The notes under the pieces: model-generated
What the model was told of the DNA's origin: nothing
Seen by the model: the letters and a program-made list of their open reading frames with translations, nothing else
Databases searched by the model: none
Position numbers and translations under genes: made by a program
Shown: in pieces, positions 8,463 through 18,274 of the stretch
Position numbering within the stretch: the first letter of the stretch is position 1
Layout of the letters: every line of letters begins with the position of its first letter
Assembly (NCBI RefSeq): GCF_028728065.1
Contig: NZ_CP117811.1
Coordinates: 310,001-374,000, forward strand
Reading direction: 5' to 3'
DNA from: Lentisphaera profundi
Lineage (GTDB): Bacteria > Verrucomicrobiota > Lentisphaeria > Lentisphaerales > Lentisphaeraceae
Length of the DNA: 64,000 nucleotides

Positions 8463-9572
8463 ATGGCAATACGCGAAGTAAAAATTGGTACACATACCAT
8501 CGGAGAAGGTCATCCTGTCTTGATTCAATCAATGGCAGCTACACGTACGCAAGATTTAGAAGCGACCTTAGAGCAAGTGCTGCTTTTACAAAAAGCAGGT
8601 GCAGGAATTGTGCGAGTTGCAGTTGATAACAAGAAAGATGTTGAAGCCTTAAGGTGGATTCGAGATCGCAGTGAAGTGGCTTTGTCGGTCGACTTACAAG
8701 AGAATTATCTTTTAGCCGCTGACGTGGCCCCCTTTGTAGAAAAATTTCGTTATAACCCGGGACATTTACATCATCTACAACCATCCAAGACTATTGAAGA
8801 AAAAGTAGCTTGGTTAGTTGGTGTAGCGAAAGAGCATGATTGTGCTGTTCGCATTGGAGTCAATTGCGGTTCCGTTGCCCCAGATTTTTTAGAGAAATAT
8901 GATGACAAAGAAGAAGCGATAGTTCAAAGTGCCCTCTATCATGCAAATTTACTCGATGACTTAGGTTTTACTCGTTATTGCGTATCCTTGAAAGATTCTG
9001 ACCCGAAAACAGTTTTGCGCGTTAACCGCAAATTTCATGCTGAAAAGCCTGAAGTACCTTTGCATTTAGGTGTGACCGAAGCGGGAATGCCTCCTGCAGG
9101 TGTGATAAAAAGTCGTGAAGCTTTTGAGCCCTTGTTGAAGGAAGGGATTGGTTCAACTTTACGTGTGAGTTTAACGTTGCCTTTTGCCAAAAAAGATGAA
9201 GAAATTCGCGTGGGACATAAAATTGTTGAAGATGTCTTAGCAGGTCACTTCTGGAATCAAGAATATGTTCAAGATGGCTTCAATATAATTTCTTGTCCCA
9301 GTTGTTCACGTGTTGAAAATGAAAAATTTATTGAGCTAGCAGAAAAGGTTCAAGAATTCACGGAAGCTTTGCCAAAAGATAAGCCGATGACGATTGCGAT
9401 CATGGGCTGTCGAGTCAATGGACCTGGTGAAACGGATGATGCCGATGTAGGGCTTTGGTGTGGACCGCGGCACGTAAATATGAAGCGTGGTGGCGAAGCA
9501 GTTGGTGCCTTTACTTATGACGAAATTATCCCGAAACTCAAAGAAGAAATAGATAGCTTTTTAGCGGAATAA
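8463..9572 (+). CDS. ispG: 4-hydroxy-3-methylbut-2-enyl diphosphate synthase
   Basis: A 369-residue IspG/GcpE of the short bacterial type: TIM barrel ([22 protein letters not shown] at the start, [21 protein letters not shown]) followed by the 4Fe-4S reductase-like domain with CPSCSR and GCRVNGPGE, three cluster Cys plus the conserved Glu. It converts MEcPP to HMBPP in the MEP isoprenoid pathway using two electrons. The start is fixed by AGGAG at 8452-8456, six bases before ATG; a GTG at 8442 is an upstream in-frame alternative without support. It lies downstream of the Fe-S carrier Mrp in the same operon. Confidence 0.96.
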   Translation: MAIREVKIGTHTIGEGHPVLIQSMAATRTQDLEATLEQVLLLQKAGAGIVRVAVDNKKDVEALRWIRDRSEVALSVDLQENYLLAADVAPFVEKFRYNPGHLHHLQPSKTIEEKVAWLVGVAKEHDCAVRIGVNCGSVAPDFLEKYDDKEEAIVQSALYHANLLDDLGFTRYCVSLKDSDPKTVLRVNRKFHAEKPEVPLHLGVTEAGMPPAGVIKSREAFEPLLKEGIGSTLRVSLTLPFAKKDEEIRVGHKIVEDVLAGHFWNQEYVQDGFNIISCPSCSRVENEKFIELAEKVQEFTEALPKDKPMTIAIMGCRVNGPGETDDADVGLWCGPRHVNMKRGGEAVGAFTYDEIIPKLKEEIDSFLAE

Positions 9573-10918
9573 TGGAAAAATTCTTTATTGAGTCGCTCTC
9601 CTTAGATTTGCTCGAGGAGGTGCGTATCCTACCGGGGAAACGCTACGTTTGTCGTGGGATGAAAGACGGTGAAGAAGTCTATTTAAAGTTTTTTTATGGA
9701 TCTGGATCGGAACGCTATTTTAATCGTGAGGAAGCGGGTTTAAAACTACTTTCCGATAATGGTTTCTTAGGACCGAAACTACTTGATAGCGGTGAAATAG
9801 AGGGGGCTTTATTGCCCGGCCTCTGGCAAATTAAGACAAAAGTTTATTTCGTGATTACTGAAAAAGTTTCTGGAGTGAGTTTATCGGAACTATGGTCAAG
9901 CACAACAGATAAAAAAAGCTTAATGCAGCGCCTAGTTAGTTTGATGAGCCAGTATCATCAGGCAGGGATTATGCAGACGGACCTTCATTTCGGCAATTTC
10001 ATGATTGATGACAATGAGATTGCTTGCCTTGATGGTGATGGTTTAAGGAAATCGAAATCTACTGAAAAGCACTTGGAAAACCTAGCACTACTTTGTGCCC
10101 AGGCGGGCTTTTACTGTCCGCTCACAATAGAAGAAATTCTGGACTGTTATCAAAGTGCGGTAAAGAAAGATAAGTTCGAGAAAATATTCCAAGAGGTTCA
10201 GAAATGGCGTATTGAACGACTCTTAGCTAAGGTTCAGCGTAATTGTACCGCAGTTCATGTACGTAGGAAAAAAGCCGATACGATCCTCATTAATAAAAAA
10301 TGGGATAGCGATGAACTAAACGCATTTCTTAAGAACCCGAATAAAGAGCTGGATGAAGGCCGCGCAAAAATCCTCAAAGCCGGCAATACCTGTACGGTGT
10401 ATCAAATAGAAATTGATGGCCGTGAAATGGTGATCAAACGCTATAATCCGCGCAAAGGCCTTAAGGGTAAAATGGATGTTTTACGAGCGGGGCGTTCAAA
10501 GACCTGTTGGTCCCATAGTTTTGTGATGCGAGATAATTTTTTGAGCACTCCTGAGTCAGTAGCCTTGTTGATCCGCAAAGAGGGTGTGACTCGCTGTGAT
10601 TGGTTAGTGACACGTGTGGCATCGGGGGATTTATTGTCTGACTATGTAAGTGATTTAGCAAAAGCAGAGAATATCTTATCCGAAGTGCAGTCTTTTTTTG
10701 ATGCAATGAAACAGGGCCGTTTCTCTCATGGTGATTGTAAGGCGACAAATTTTATAGTGGGACCCGATGCTAAGTTGCAGGTCATAGATTTGGATTCGAG
10801 TATTTTTCATAAGTGTACAACGAGTTTTGAAAAAGCTTATAAAAAAGACAAGGCTAGATTCTTGCGTAATTGGCCTGATGAGATCAAAAAGTTTTTCACA
10901 GAAAAAGTGGTGTTTTAA
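9572..10918 (+). CDS. Tandem LPS-kinase-like (WaaP/Kdo-kinase family) protein
   Basis: A 448-residue protein containing two protein-kinase-like folds in a row. Domain 1 (about 1-220): Lys39 in VYLKFF, catalytic loop TDLHFGNFMI with Asp137, metal Asp154 in CLDGD. Domain 2 (about 262-448): Lys289 in MVIKRY, catalytic loop HGDCKATNFIV with Asp388, metal Asp406 in VIDLD. Both sets of catalytic residues look intact. The type is that of small kinases phosphorylating heptose or Kdo of lipopolysaccharide at the inner-membrane face. The start overlaps the ispG stop (TAATG), and the next gene overlaps its own stop likewise. The substrate and the reason for two domains are unknown. Confidence 0.75.
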   Translation: MEKFFIESLSLDLLEEVRILPGKRYVCRGMKDGEEVYLKFFYGSGSERYFNREEAGLKLLSDNGFLGPKLLDSGEIEGALLPGLWQIKTKVYFVITEKVSGVSLSELWSSTTDKKSLMQRLVSLMSQYHQAGIMQTDLHFGNFMIDDNEIACLDGDGLRKSKSTEKHLENLALLCAQAGFYCPLTIEEILDCYQSAVKKDKFEKIFQEVQKWRIERLLAKVQRNCTAVHVRRKKADTILINKKWDSDELNAFLKNPNKELDEGRAKILKAGNTCTVYQIEIDGREMVIKRYNPRKGLKGKMDVLRAGRSKTCWSHSFVMRDNFLSTPESVALLIRKEGVTRCDWLVTRVASGDLLSDYVSDLAKAENILSEVQSFFDAMKQGRFSHGDCKATNFIVGPDAKLQVIDLDSSIFHKCTTSFEKAYKKDKARFLRNWPDEIKKFFTEKVVF

Positions 10919-12078
10919 TGGATAAAATAGTAGAATTTTTGAATGACCTTGAGGGTCAGCTTAAAGTGAATAGCTTCAGTAAATTGACCTTAAGTATGAA
11001 ACGCAATAAAAGTGATCAAGTTAAATCCATTTTTGTAAAGCCAATTAATTTACGAGGTGAGCAAAAGCTTTGCTTTGTCTTTCGTCACCCGACAAATGAT
11101 GTGACAAAAAATTATTCCTTCGAAGAAGGTCTTGTAGAAATTACAGAGAGCTTAAACGAATCGTTTTTAAAAGCTGATTTGATGAGTGTTAAGCAAGATG
11201 TGTTTCTGACTATTGATAAACAAGGCAAGGGAAAGATTAAACGAAAAATGAAAGTCTTGCAATCTCCAGAGACGGTTGATAATAAGCACGACAAGCGGAA
11301 AAAACGTTTAATAGAAACCCAGAATAATCTTTACCTCCAAGAGCTCGATATAGTGGATAAAGATGGGCAAGTGAAGCGCAGTCGCGAAGATAAATTTAGG
11401 CAGATTAACAAGTTTGTTGAGGTAATGGGACATGTACTGGCTAATCATGGTACAGAGCCTGTGATTGCCGATATGGGTTGTGGCAAAGGTTATTTAACCT
11501 TTGCACTCTATGACTATCTAGGTTCATTGGCGATGAAGCCAAAAGTGATAGGTGTAGAGTTAAGACCTAAGTTAGTTGATTTATGTAATCGTATTGCCCA
11601 AAAAGCCAATTTTGAAAACTTGAGTTTTGAAGCGGGCTATATCGGACGTTGGGATATTGAGAAATTAGATGTTTTGATTGCATTACATGCTTGTGATACA
11701 GCAACAGACGATGCCATTTACCAAGGTGTGAAATCAGGAGCGAAAGTCATTGTTTGTGCTCCTTGCTGTCATCGTCAAGTAAGAAAATCGATGCAGACTA
11801 GTGGTGTCTTGAAAGAAATCACGCGGCATGGGATTCTCTTAGAGAGGGAAGCGGAGATTTTAACGGATAGTTTACGCGCACTTTATTTAGAGGCTTGTGG
11901 CTATAAAACGAAAGTTATGGAGTTCATATCTACGGAGCACACGCCTAAGAACCTGCTAATCATAGCAGAGAAGCACCAGAACGGCATTGATGCAGAGATA
12001 TGGAATAGGATTAAGGGCTTGAAGGAGATGTGGGGTTTAAAAGAGCATTACTTAGAAGCCTTAGTGCGAGATCTCTAA
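10918..12078 (+). CDS. SAM-dependent methyltransferase (Methyltransf_32-like)
   Basis: A 386-residue protein. The N-terminal 140 residues form a basic unfamiliar domain. A class I Rossmann methyltransferase follows, with motif I IADMGCGKGYLTFAL, acidic VIGVELR for ribose binding, ALHACDTATDD, and the Cys-rich VIVCAPCCHRQ that characterises the GSTCD/Trm13-related Methyltransf_32 group. A nucleic-acid or tRNA substrate is plausible from that family, but it cannot be read here. The start overlaps the previous stop by one base, making it the last gene of the mrp operon. Its stop overlaps the stop of the convergent AsmA-like gene by four bases, with no terminator between. Confidence 0.78.
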   Translation: MDKIVEFLNDLEGQLKVNSFSKLTLSMKRNKSDQVKSIFVKPINLRGEQKLCFVFRHPTNDVTKNYSFEEGLVEITESLNESFLKADLMSVKQDVFLTIDKQGKGKIKRKMKVLQSPETVDNKHDKRKKRLIETQNNLYLQELDIVDKDGQVKRSREDKFRQINKFVEVMGHVLANHGTEPVIADMGCGKGYLTFALYDYLGSLAMKPKVIGVELRPKLVDLCNRIAQKANFENLSFEAGYIGRWDIEKLDVLIALHACDTATDDAIYQGVKSGAKVIVCAPCCHRQVRKSMQTSGVLKEITRHGILLEREAEILTDSLRALYLEACGYKTKVMEFISTEHTPKNLLIIAEKHQNGIDAEIWNRIKGLKEMWGLKEHYLEALVRDL

Positions 12079-15000
12079 AGGAATCCATCTAAAAGATCAA
12101 GAACCTTTTGGGTGTTTGACTCTTTTCGTTTCTTTCCCTTTTTCTCACGTTCTTGTTGGCGCTCTTCTTCACGACCTTTGAAGATATCTAAAATACTTTT
12201 AGCAGATTGTTTATCTAGTTTGCCTTGGCTAAGTTTTTTAGCGGACTCGAGGTAGGCAATATAAGGGCCGAATTTACTTTCAGCATTGAATTTAATCTGT
12301 TCGATTAAAGTAGCAAAAGTGCCATCTTTGGCTTCGCTGACTAATTCGATATGCTCATCGAACTCAAACCATTTTTTTTCTGGATTATAATTCAAGAAAT
12401 CATCAATTTCATTGATGTTATCAAGGATAGTTTGAGGGGGGATATAGTGTAAATAATCCGATCCGACAAAAGATGACCAGATGAAAAATTGTGATTTGAG
12501 GTTTTTTTGGTCCTTATAGACTTTGCCATAGAAATCAAATCCGCCTTTGTCTCCCATGAGCTTAAGTGCTTTGAAGTCAATCTGACCAGCTTTGAACTCG
12601 GCTTTAAGAGCACCTTTATCGAATTGTAAGCTATCGGGTTTGAAACCGAGAGTTTTACTTATAAAAGTTTTTTCTTTTTGTTGAAGAGAAAGATTAAGCT
12701 TGCTGATGTCCCAATCAATAGCGCCCTTTTTAAGATTGAGTAAGAGTTCTTCGGGGCTTGATCCGTAGGATTCAATTTGTGTCGAGTTGAGATTTATAAG
12801 GCCAAAGAAAGTATTGTGAAAATTGGGATCAAGGCTTTTGAGGATGGAGGAAATAAAAGCTAGATCTAAGCTGCCGTTAAAGTTTTCAATTTTATAATGA
12901 TCCTTACTAAAAGTAGCATTGAGGTTGAGGATATGGGGGCCCTGAACGAGACTAAAGTTTTGGATTTTATTGATGCCCTTGTCTTGATTGAAATTTGTCG
13001 ATAGGCTAAAAGGGGTGAGTTCCATAATTTTGATGGATGGAAAGTCTATGCTATAGGAAAGTTTTTTGTCTTTAGTATCTTTTGATAGTTTAAGGTTGAC
13101 TTCGGATGAGATTTTTTGATCTTTAAATTTGGGGATCGTATTGCTTTGTAGAAGGGGGATACATTGCAGGTCATTTAAAACGAATTTCGGGATATGTAAA
13201 TTAGTTTTCTGGAGAGTGTTCTTTATTTGATTTTCGAGTCGTAATGAATGTACGAAGGCGAGTGGACGTCCTTGGTTGGTGATAGAAAAATCATCGAGAT
13301 TGAGTATTTGTAGACTCTCTAATAAGTTAGCATTTAATTTTATCGAGCCATTGGCGACGATGTTATTATGCTCATGGATTTTTGCTCCCGAGAGCTTGAA
13401 TTGAGCTTGTGATTGGATCATCTCCTGTGACTGTGTTACACTGAGCTTATCAAGAGAAAGCAGTACTTGCTGTGGAATGATATCGGGAGAGAGACTTGGA
13501 TAGGTGTTAGCTTTGATTTGAATGTTGTCTGTATGGATTTCATTTTTTGAGAAATCCTTTTTACTATGAATGATAATTTCTTTACTGTTCATAGTCAGCC
13601 TAGCTGAGCTAGGTTCATGAGCTTTGAATTCTAGATTATTCAGGACAGTTTTCAGGGATGAATAGAGAAAGGTGAAGTCAAGAGATGTATTGAGTGTTTT
13701 ACCAGAGAGAGCTTTGTGTTTGAGTTTTTCAAGACTCCCATTGAAGTGGCCAGTACTTTTTTTGGAGTCTTTTGTGAGGCTGATGCGTGAATTAAGTCGC
13801 CCTTCTATATGGTCTTCAGACTTCGTGAAATTATTTAAAAGACTGAGATCGAAATTCTTACTATTAATCGTGCCGTTAATTGTGTCTTGACGCATTGTTG
13901 TGTCGATACTAAGCAAGGAATCTTTATTTGAAGTAGCACAGCTGAGAGAGAGTTTTACATTTTGGATAGTTTTATCTACTAGCCTAAGATCAAAATTAAG
14001 CTTTGAATTGATTTCTTCTTTCTGGAGGCCGTTATTTACCTTGGTTGTTATCGGGAAATTGTTAAGTTTGAGTTCGCCTTCACTGTGTATCAGTGAGTCA
14101 TTTTTATCAACAGTGATATCGCCATTGATTTGTGTGTTTACAAAGCCCGCAGGAAGACCTGCTTGTTGTGTGAGCTTTTGCCACCTTGGTATTGATTTTG
14201 ATTTGGGTGAAAAGCTTAGGGCTATATCCAATAAAGTGGAATTGAGTTTAAGTATTTTAATACGAGCCTTGAGCTTATCTTCACTGATGATCTCAGCATT
14301 GAAGTCTATTTTAGATGCTAGATCTTTTGCTTTTGTAGAACTTATAGAGCAGTCAGAAAAAGTGAGTTTAGCTTTCTCCATGCTGCAGTTTAATTCTAGC
14401 TGTAAAGCGAGGTCTTGTAAACTTTTGATTTTATCAGTCGATATTTGGGCAATCGAAATAGAGGTCTTGTTTTTGGCGGAGCTTAATGTTTGGTCAAAGG
14501 TACCAGTGCTATTTATTATAATTTCTTCAGTGCTGAAGTATTGGGCATCATGACTTTTTTTCATGTAAGCGCCTTCGCATGCGAGCTCAAATTTTTGTCC
14601 AGTGCCTAGTTTTGTGATCTCTAATGAAGCGATCTTTAAGTGCTGGTGATTTAGTTTTCCGTAGCGGTCGGCTTTATGTAAAGCTAATTCAGTATTTCGA
14701 ATTGTGATTTGTTGAACTAAGAAATGGGGGAGCGAAATGGGTTTGTGGGCGATATTAGGCTTACGTTTTGTTTTGTTTGTAGGCTTAGGTTTCGCAGGCT
14801 TTAAGCTAATTGTTTTGGCTTTTTTTGGGTTGGACTTAAGTCTGCCTGTAGCGTCAAAGTTGATATTTAATTGTGCATTTTCAAGGATGATTTTTTCAAC
14901 TTGATAGTTTTTGTTTATGAAATCCCAAAGATTGATTTTTATCTCGAGTGTTTCAGCGTGAATCGTATTGGGGCCAGACTTGGCTTCCAAGTCTTTAAAG

Positions 15001-15191
15001 TTAAGTTCTCCACTGAGTAATGAAAAATCGATTTCCTTACTCTCAATATCAAAATGAGTTTTTTCTTCAATGAGGGGGATAATGTGTTTACGGATGAAGT
15101 TGCTTGAGTTCACATATGCAAAAAAAATCCCCGTGATGACAATGAAGCCCAAGGGGATGATAATTAAAGTTTTCTTTAAGTTTGCTTTCAT
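12075..15191 (-). CDS. AsmA-family inner-membrane-anchored protein
   Basis: A 1038-residue protein with one N-terminal membrane helix (about 8-27) and a huge beta-strand-rich periplasmic part. The membrane-proximal region is typical of AsmA/DUF748 proteins (IEEKTHFDIESKEIDFSLL, LNFKDLEAKSG, LEIKINLWDF), and a late AsmA_2-like stretch is seen (KLNLSLQQ to FKALKLMGDKGGFDFYGKVY). Bridge-like members of this family help move phospholipid to the outer membrane. A lysine-rich tail of about 25 residues ends the protein. Its start overlaps the HPr stop by four bases, so the two are co-translated, an odd pairing. Confidence 0.8.
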   Translation of the reverse strand: MKANLKKTLIIIPLGFIVITGIFFAYVNSSNFIRKHIIPLIEEKTHFDIESKEIDFSLLSGELNFKDLEAKSGPNTIHAETLEIKINLWDFINKNYQVEKIILENAQLNINFDATGRLKSNPKKAKTISLKPAKPKPTNKTKRKPNIAHKPISLPHFLVQQITIRNTELALHKADRYGKLNHQHLKIASLEITKLGTGQKFELACEGAYMKKSHDAQYFSTEEIIINSTGTFDQTLSSAKNKTSISIAQISTDKIKSLQDLALQLELNCSMEKAKLTFSDCSISSTKAKDLASKIDFNAEIISEDKLKARIKILKLNSTLLDIALSFSPKSKSIPRWQKLTQQAGLPAGFVNTQINGDITVDKNDSLIHSEGELKLNNFPITTKVNNGLQKEEINSKLNFDLRLVDKTIQNVKLSLSCATSNKDSLLSIDTTMRQDTINGTINSKNFDLSLLNNFTKSEDHIEGRLNSRISLTKDSKKSTGHFNGSLEKLKHKALSGKTLNTSLDFTFLYSSLKTVLNNLEFKAHEPSSARLTMNSKEIIIHSKKDFSKNEIHTDNIQIKANTYPSLSPDIIPQQVLLSLDKLSVTQSQEMIQSQAQFKLSGAKIHEHNNIVANGSIKLNANLLESLQILNLDDFSITNQGRPLAFVHSLRLENQIKNTLQKTNLHIPKFVLNDLQCIPLLQSNTIPKFKDQKISSEVNLKLSKDTKDKKLSYSIDFPSIKIMELTPFSLSTNFNQDKGINKIQNFSLVQGPHILNLNATFSKDHYKIENFNGSLDLAFISSILKSLDPNFHNTFFGLINLNSTQIESYGSSPEELLLNLKKGAIDWDISKLNLSLQQKEKTFISKTLGFKPDSLQFDKGALKAEFKAGQIDFKALKLMGDKGGFDFYGKVYKDQKNLKSQFFIWSSFVGSDYLHYIPPQTILDNINEIDDFLNYNPEKKWFEFDEHIELVSEAKDGTFATLIEQIKFNAESKFGPYIAYLESAKKLSQGKLDKQSAKSILDIFKGREEERQQEREKKGKKRKESNTQKVLDLLDGFL

Positions 15192-15454
15192 TCGCCGAAT
15201 TTAGATTCGAATAAGTCTTTTATTTTGTTGATAGCATCTTCTGAATCGGGGCCGTTTGCTTGGACATCAAGTTCTTGGCCACAGGCAGCCGCCAAAGACA
15301 TTAGATCTAGGATGTTGCGGCAATTGGCTTCCTCTGAATCTGTTTTGAGTAAAACTTCGCTTTTAAAGCTTCCGAGTGCACGCACAATCATGGCTGCAGG
15401 GCGAGCGTGCAGTCCATATTCGTTTGATACGGTAACTTTTATTTGTCGATTCAA
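15188..15454 (-). CDS. HPr-type phosphocarrier protein
   Basis: An 88-residue HPr of normal length. The phospho-acceptor His16 sits in GLHARPAAM, and the second signature is NILDLMSLAAACG. The position of the Firmicute regulatory Ser46 holds Asn47, so HPr-kinase control at that site is not possible. No enzyme I or enzyme II gene is nearby, so it may belong to a regulatory rather than sugar-uptake system (inference). The next gene downstream (AsmA-like) overlaps its stop by four bases. A start at 15454 with TTTTTACCTC on the opposite strand gives a GAGG ribosome-binding site. Confidence 0.9.
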   Translation of the reverse strand: MNRQIKVTVSNEYGLHARPAAMIVRALGSFKSEVLLKTDSEEANCRNILDLMSLAAACGQELDVQANGPDSEDAINKIKDLFESKFGE

Positions 15455-15536
15455 GAGTTTTTACCTCAATTAAAATTGGGTGTGGAATATTAAGTGATAC
15501 TTGATATAGTCAACACCAAAGTTGAGCAAAAAGCAA

Positions 15537-15574
15537 GAACTTTATAAGGAATTGCTTCTTACGCTATAAAGTTC
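15537..15574 (-). terminator. Terminator-like hairpin after ftsH
   Basis: GAACTTTATA (15537-15546) and TATAAAGTTC (15565-15574) are a perfect 10-bp inverted repeat just past the ftsH stop. On the minus strand it is followed by a T-rich stretch (TTGCTTTTTGC). The 18-nt loop is long for an intrinsic terminator. Confidence 0.45.
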
Positions 15575-15577
15575 GCT

Positions 15578-17668
15578 TTAAGAATTGGAGCTAGGGTCTT
15601 GCTTAGTAGGTTTATCATCATCAGCTTGCAACTCTGGTTCTTCTTCAGATTTCTTGTCTGCAGTGTTCTCATCAGGTGTTTCATCTTCAGAGTCTTCAGG
15701 CGACGTTTCTTTTTCATCTTCAGAGTCTTCAGCCGACGTGTCTGTTGATAGAGATTGTTCGAGTTTTTTATCAAATTCATCCTCATCAGCTTCCATCATG
15801 TCTTGGAGGTCGAGAAGTTCATAGACTTCGTTAGCACTCATCGTTTCACGCTCTAGAAGTGTCTCAGAAAGAAGTTTTAGCTGATCTTGGTATTCGGTTA
15901 AGATCTTTGTGGCAACTTCATATTGAGTGTCAATGATGCTCCTAACTTCGATATCGAGTTTTTTAGCGACTTCTTCAGAGTAATCATTTTTCATTGAGTA
16001 CTCGCCATCGCCACTGCTATAATGAATGAATCCCATTTCACCCATGCCCCAATCGCGAACCATGCGGCGAGCTAAATTAGTGGCTTGTTGAATGTCGCCT
16101 GAGGCACCATTAGTGATGTCACCAAAAGTAAGTTTTTCAGCAACTTGGCCACCCATAGTAGTTGCGATCTCCGCAAGTAACTCTGTGCGAGTTGTAGTGT
16201 AGCGGTTATCTTCAGGGAAGTACATGGTGGCGCCCAGGTAAGCATTGCCACGTGGCATGATAGTTACTTTGTGGAGTTTATTCATGCTTCCAGCATAAAG
16301 GCTGACAAGTGTATGTCCTGCTTCGTGGTAGGCAGTGAGTCTGAGTTCGCGTTGTGACATTTTCATCGAGCGTCTTTCTTTACCCCAGCGAACTTTGTCA
16401 CGTGCTTCTTCCATGTCAGCATGTTCAATGGCTTTTTTCCCAAGGCGAGCGGCGATTAATGCACCTTCGTTAATAACGTTTGCCAAATCGGCGCCAGAGT
16501 AACCAGGAGTTCCACGAGCAATGAGCTTGAGATTAACATTTTTGCCAAGTTTAACTTTTTTGGCGTGAACTTTTAAAATCTCAAGACGGCCACCCAGGTC
16601 AGGGACATCGACATTGATTCGACGATCAAAACGGCCTGGACGTAAGAGTGCTTTATCGAGTACATCAGCGCGATTTGTTGCAGCGATTAAGATGACACCA
16701 TTTTGGTTTTCAAAACCGTCCATCTCTACTAATAAGGCATTGAGTGTTTGTTCACGTTCGTCGTTGCCACCACCTGTACCGCCTGAGTTACGAGCACGAC
16801 CAACAGCGTCGATCTCATCAATAAATAAGATACAAGGCTGGTGTTTTTTGGCTTGTTCGAATAAGTCGCGAACTCGGCTAGCGCCAACACCAACAAACAT
16901 CTCTACAAAGTCAGAACCACTCATAGAGAAAAACGGTACGCCGGCTTCGCCAGCAATTGCACGAGCAAGAAGAGTTTTACCTGTACCTGGAGGGCCAACC
17001 ATTAAGCAACCTTTAGGGAGGCGTCCGCCGAGGTTACGGTATTTTGCAGGATCCTTTAGAAAATCTACGATTTCTTCAACTTCTTCGCGTGCTTCGGAAA
17101 CACCCGCGACATCAGCAAAAGTGACTTGTTCAGAGCTTGGAGAAAACATTTTGGCTTTGCTTTTGCCAAATTGCATAGCGCCACGGCCAGCGTTTTTGAG
17201 CTGTCGAGCAAATAGGAAATAGAAGAGCGCAACAATGATAATGAGCGGCAGTATAAAACTGATAATCTCACTAAAAACCGCACTTTTCTTTTTGTTGCCA
17301 TAAGGGATTTTGTGAGCTCTTAGGGCTTCGAGTGCAGGCTCAGGGATTAATATATTAACTGTGCGAGTTTTATTTTCGTCAGTTACCGTTTTTCCATCTT
17401 GCTTTAGGGTAATGTTGAAATCAACAGCGTGGCTTAGTCCTTTGTCATAGTGAACGACAACTTCTTTGATTTTGTCGGTCTCTAAAAGCTCATAAAATTT
17501 TGATTCTTGAATGGAATCTTTGACTTCGCTTTTGTCTTGTTGATAAATGAGTAAGAGGGGGATGGAGACTAAAATGACAATCCATAACCATCCTGCCATG
17601 CCTTTCTTTGGTTCGTTTTCTCCGTTATTAAGGGGACGTTTTTGTCCGCCTTTATCTTTGTCGGCCAT
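15578..17668 (-). CDS. ftsH: ATP-dependent zinc metalloprotease FtsH
   Basis: A 696-residue membrane AAA protease. Two membrane helices (about 25-43 and 132-153) bracket a periplasmic domain. Then Walker A GPPGTGKT (225-232), Walker B FIDEID (around 284), SRH with [19 protein letters not shown], and the zinc motif HEAGH (448-452) with a downstream Asp/Glu ligand region. It degrades misfolded membrane proteins and regulators and is expected to be hexameric at the inner membrane. The last 70 residues are an Asp/Glu/Ser-rich low-complexity tail containing near-repeats (EDSEDE). The gene follows the FHA gene by 9 bases, so they are likely co-transcribed. Confidence 0.97.
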   Translation of the reverse strand: MADKDKGGQKRPLNNGENEPKKGMAGWLWIVILVSIPLLLIYQQDKSEVKDSIQESKFYELLETDKIKEVVVHYDKGLSHAVDFNITLKQDGKTVTDENKTRTVNILIPEPALEALRAHKIPYGNKKKSAVFSEIISFILPLIIIVALFYFLFARQLKNAGRGAMQFGKSKAKMFSPSSEQVTFADVAGVSEAREEVEEIVDFLKDPAKYRNLGGRLPKGCLMVGPPGTGKTLLARAIAGEAGVPFFSMSGSDFVEMFVGVGASRVRDLFEQAKKHQPCILFIDEIDAVGRARNSGGTGGGNDEREQTLNALLVEMDGFENQNGVILIAATNRADVLDKALLRPGRFDRRINVDVPDLGGRLEILKVHAKKVKLGKNVNLKLIARGTPGYSGADLANVINEGALIAARLGKKAIEHADMEEARDKVRWGKERRSMKMSQRELRLTAYHEAGHTLVSLYAGSMNKLHKVTIMPRGNAYLGATMYFPEDNRYTTTRTELLAEIATTMGGQVAEKLTFGDITNGASGDIQQATNLARRMVRDWGMGEMGFIHYSSGDGEYSMKNDYSEEVAKKLDIEVRSIIDTQYEVATKILTEYQDQLKLLSETLLERETMSANEVYELLDLQDMMEADEDEFDKKLEQSLSTDTSAEDSEDEKETSPEDSEDETPDENTADKKSEEEPELQADDDKPTKQDPSSNS

Positions 17669-17677
17669 TAGAAGTCC

Positions 17678-18184
17678 TTAGGCTAGCTTTTTAACGAGAA
17701 AGAAAATAACAACGCCAAGTACGACGACGAGAGCGGCGATAATTCCAATGATAACTTTGCTAGTGCCTTTACCTGAAGTAGAAGCATCCATTCCGCCAGA
17801 GATATTTTTCAATTCGCTGGGATCAAATGCTCCACCGATATCGTCTAAACTAATAGCTGTTTGTGTGGTAATTGCGGTAGTATTACCTTTTTCTTCACAG
17901 TCAAAGAGTAATTCGATGCCACCAACTTGAAGGATGTCACTATTATTTAAGACTTGCTCAGTGATACGGATGCCGTTTATACGAGTGCCGTTTGTGCTTC
18001 CTTTGTCACGTGCAGTATAAATTTCGCCGTTACGTTCGATTTCAGCATGGTAAGAACTGATTGTTCCATCTGGTATACAGATTTCTCTGTCATCAGTACG
18101 GCCAATAGTGTACATGTTTCCGGTGAGCTCAAAGTTTTTGCCACGCATGATTTCTGAGAGGACAATAATTTTAGGTGTTGCCAT
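17678..18184 (-). CDS. FHA-domain protein with C-terminal membrane anchor
   Basis: A 168-residue protein. A forkhead-associated domain fills about 15-95, with all key residues visible: YTIGRTDDREICIPD (Arg for phosphothreonine), ISSYHAEIE (Ser/His), GSTNGTRING (Asn-Gly). A Thr/Ser/Gly-rich linker leads to one C-terminal membrane helix (about 143-164), so it is tail-anchored with the FHA domain in the cytoplasm. It should bind phosphothreonine peptides, for example targets of Hanks-type kinases such as the one at 62.5 kb (inference). It sits 9 bases upstream of ftsH, placing a phospho-binding protein beside a membrane protease. Confidence 0.88.
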   Translation of the reverse strand: MATPKIIVLSEIMRGKNFELTGNMYTIGRTDDREICIPDGTISSYHAEIERNGEIYTARDKGSTNGTRINGIRITEQVLNNSDILQVGGIELLFDCEEKGNTTAITTQTAISLDDIGGAFDPSELKNISGGMDASTSGKGTSKVIIGIIAALVVVLGVVIFFLVKKLA

Positions 18185-18227
18185 AATAACCTTTTAGTCA
18201 AATGAAATTATTTATAAGATATAAGCA

Positions 18228-18255
18228 AATATAGGGTGATTTGTATGTTCTGCAA
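18228..18255 (-). promoter_or_regulatory. Putative promoter of the FHA-ftsH operon
   Basis: Minus-strand TTGCAG (18255-18250), 16-bp spacer, TATATT (18233-18228), about 45 bases before the FHA start. The -10 is 5/6 to consensus, the -35 weaker. Confidence 0.4.
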
Positions 18256-18274
18256 TAAAAAACACAAAAAGCTA

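Noticed and set aside
8038-8532. 164-codon minus-strand frame across the end of the unknown gene and the ispG start
   Set aside because: It overlaps two well-supported plus-strand genes and lacks any family feature or start signal.
13900-14553. 217-codon open frame on the plus strand
   Set aside because: Antisense to the AsmA-like gene, low-complexity Ser/Leu composition, no ribosome-binding site; a shadow of the real frame.
16614-17222. 202-codon open frame on the plus strand
   Set aside because: Lies opposite the most conserved part of ftsH; Arg/Ser/Pro-rich product typical of an antisense frame.
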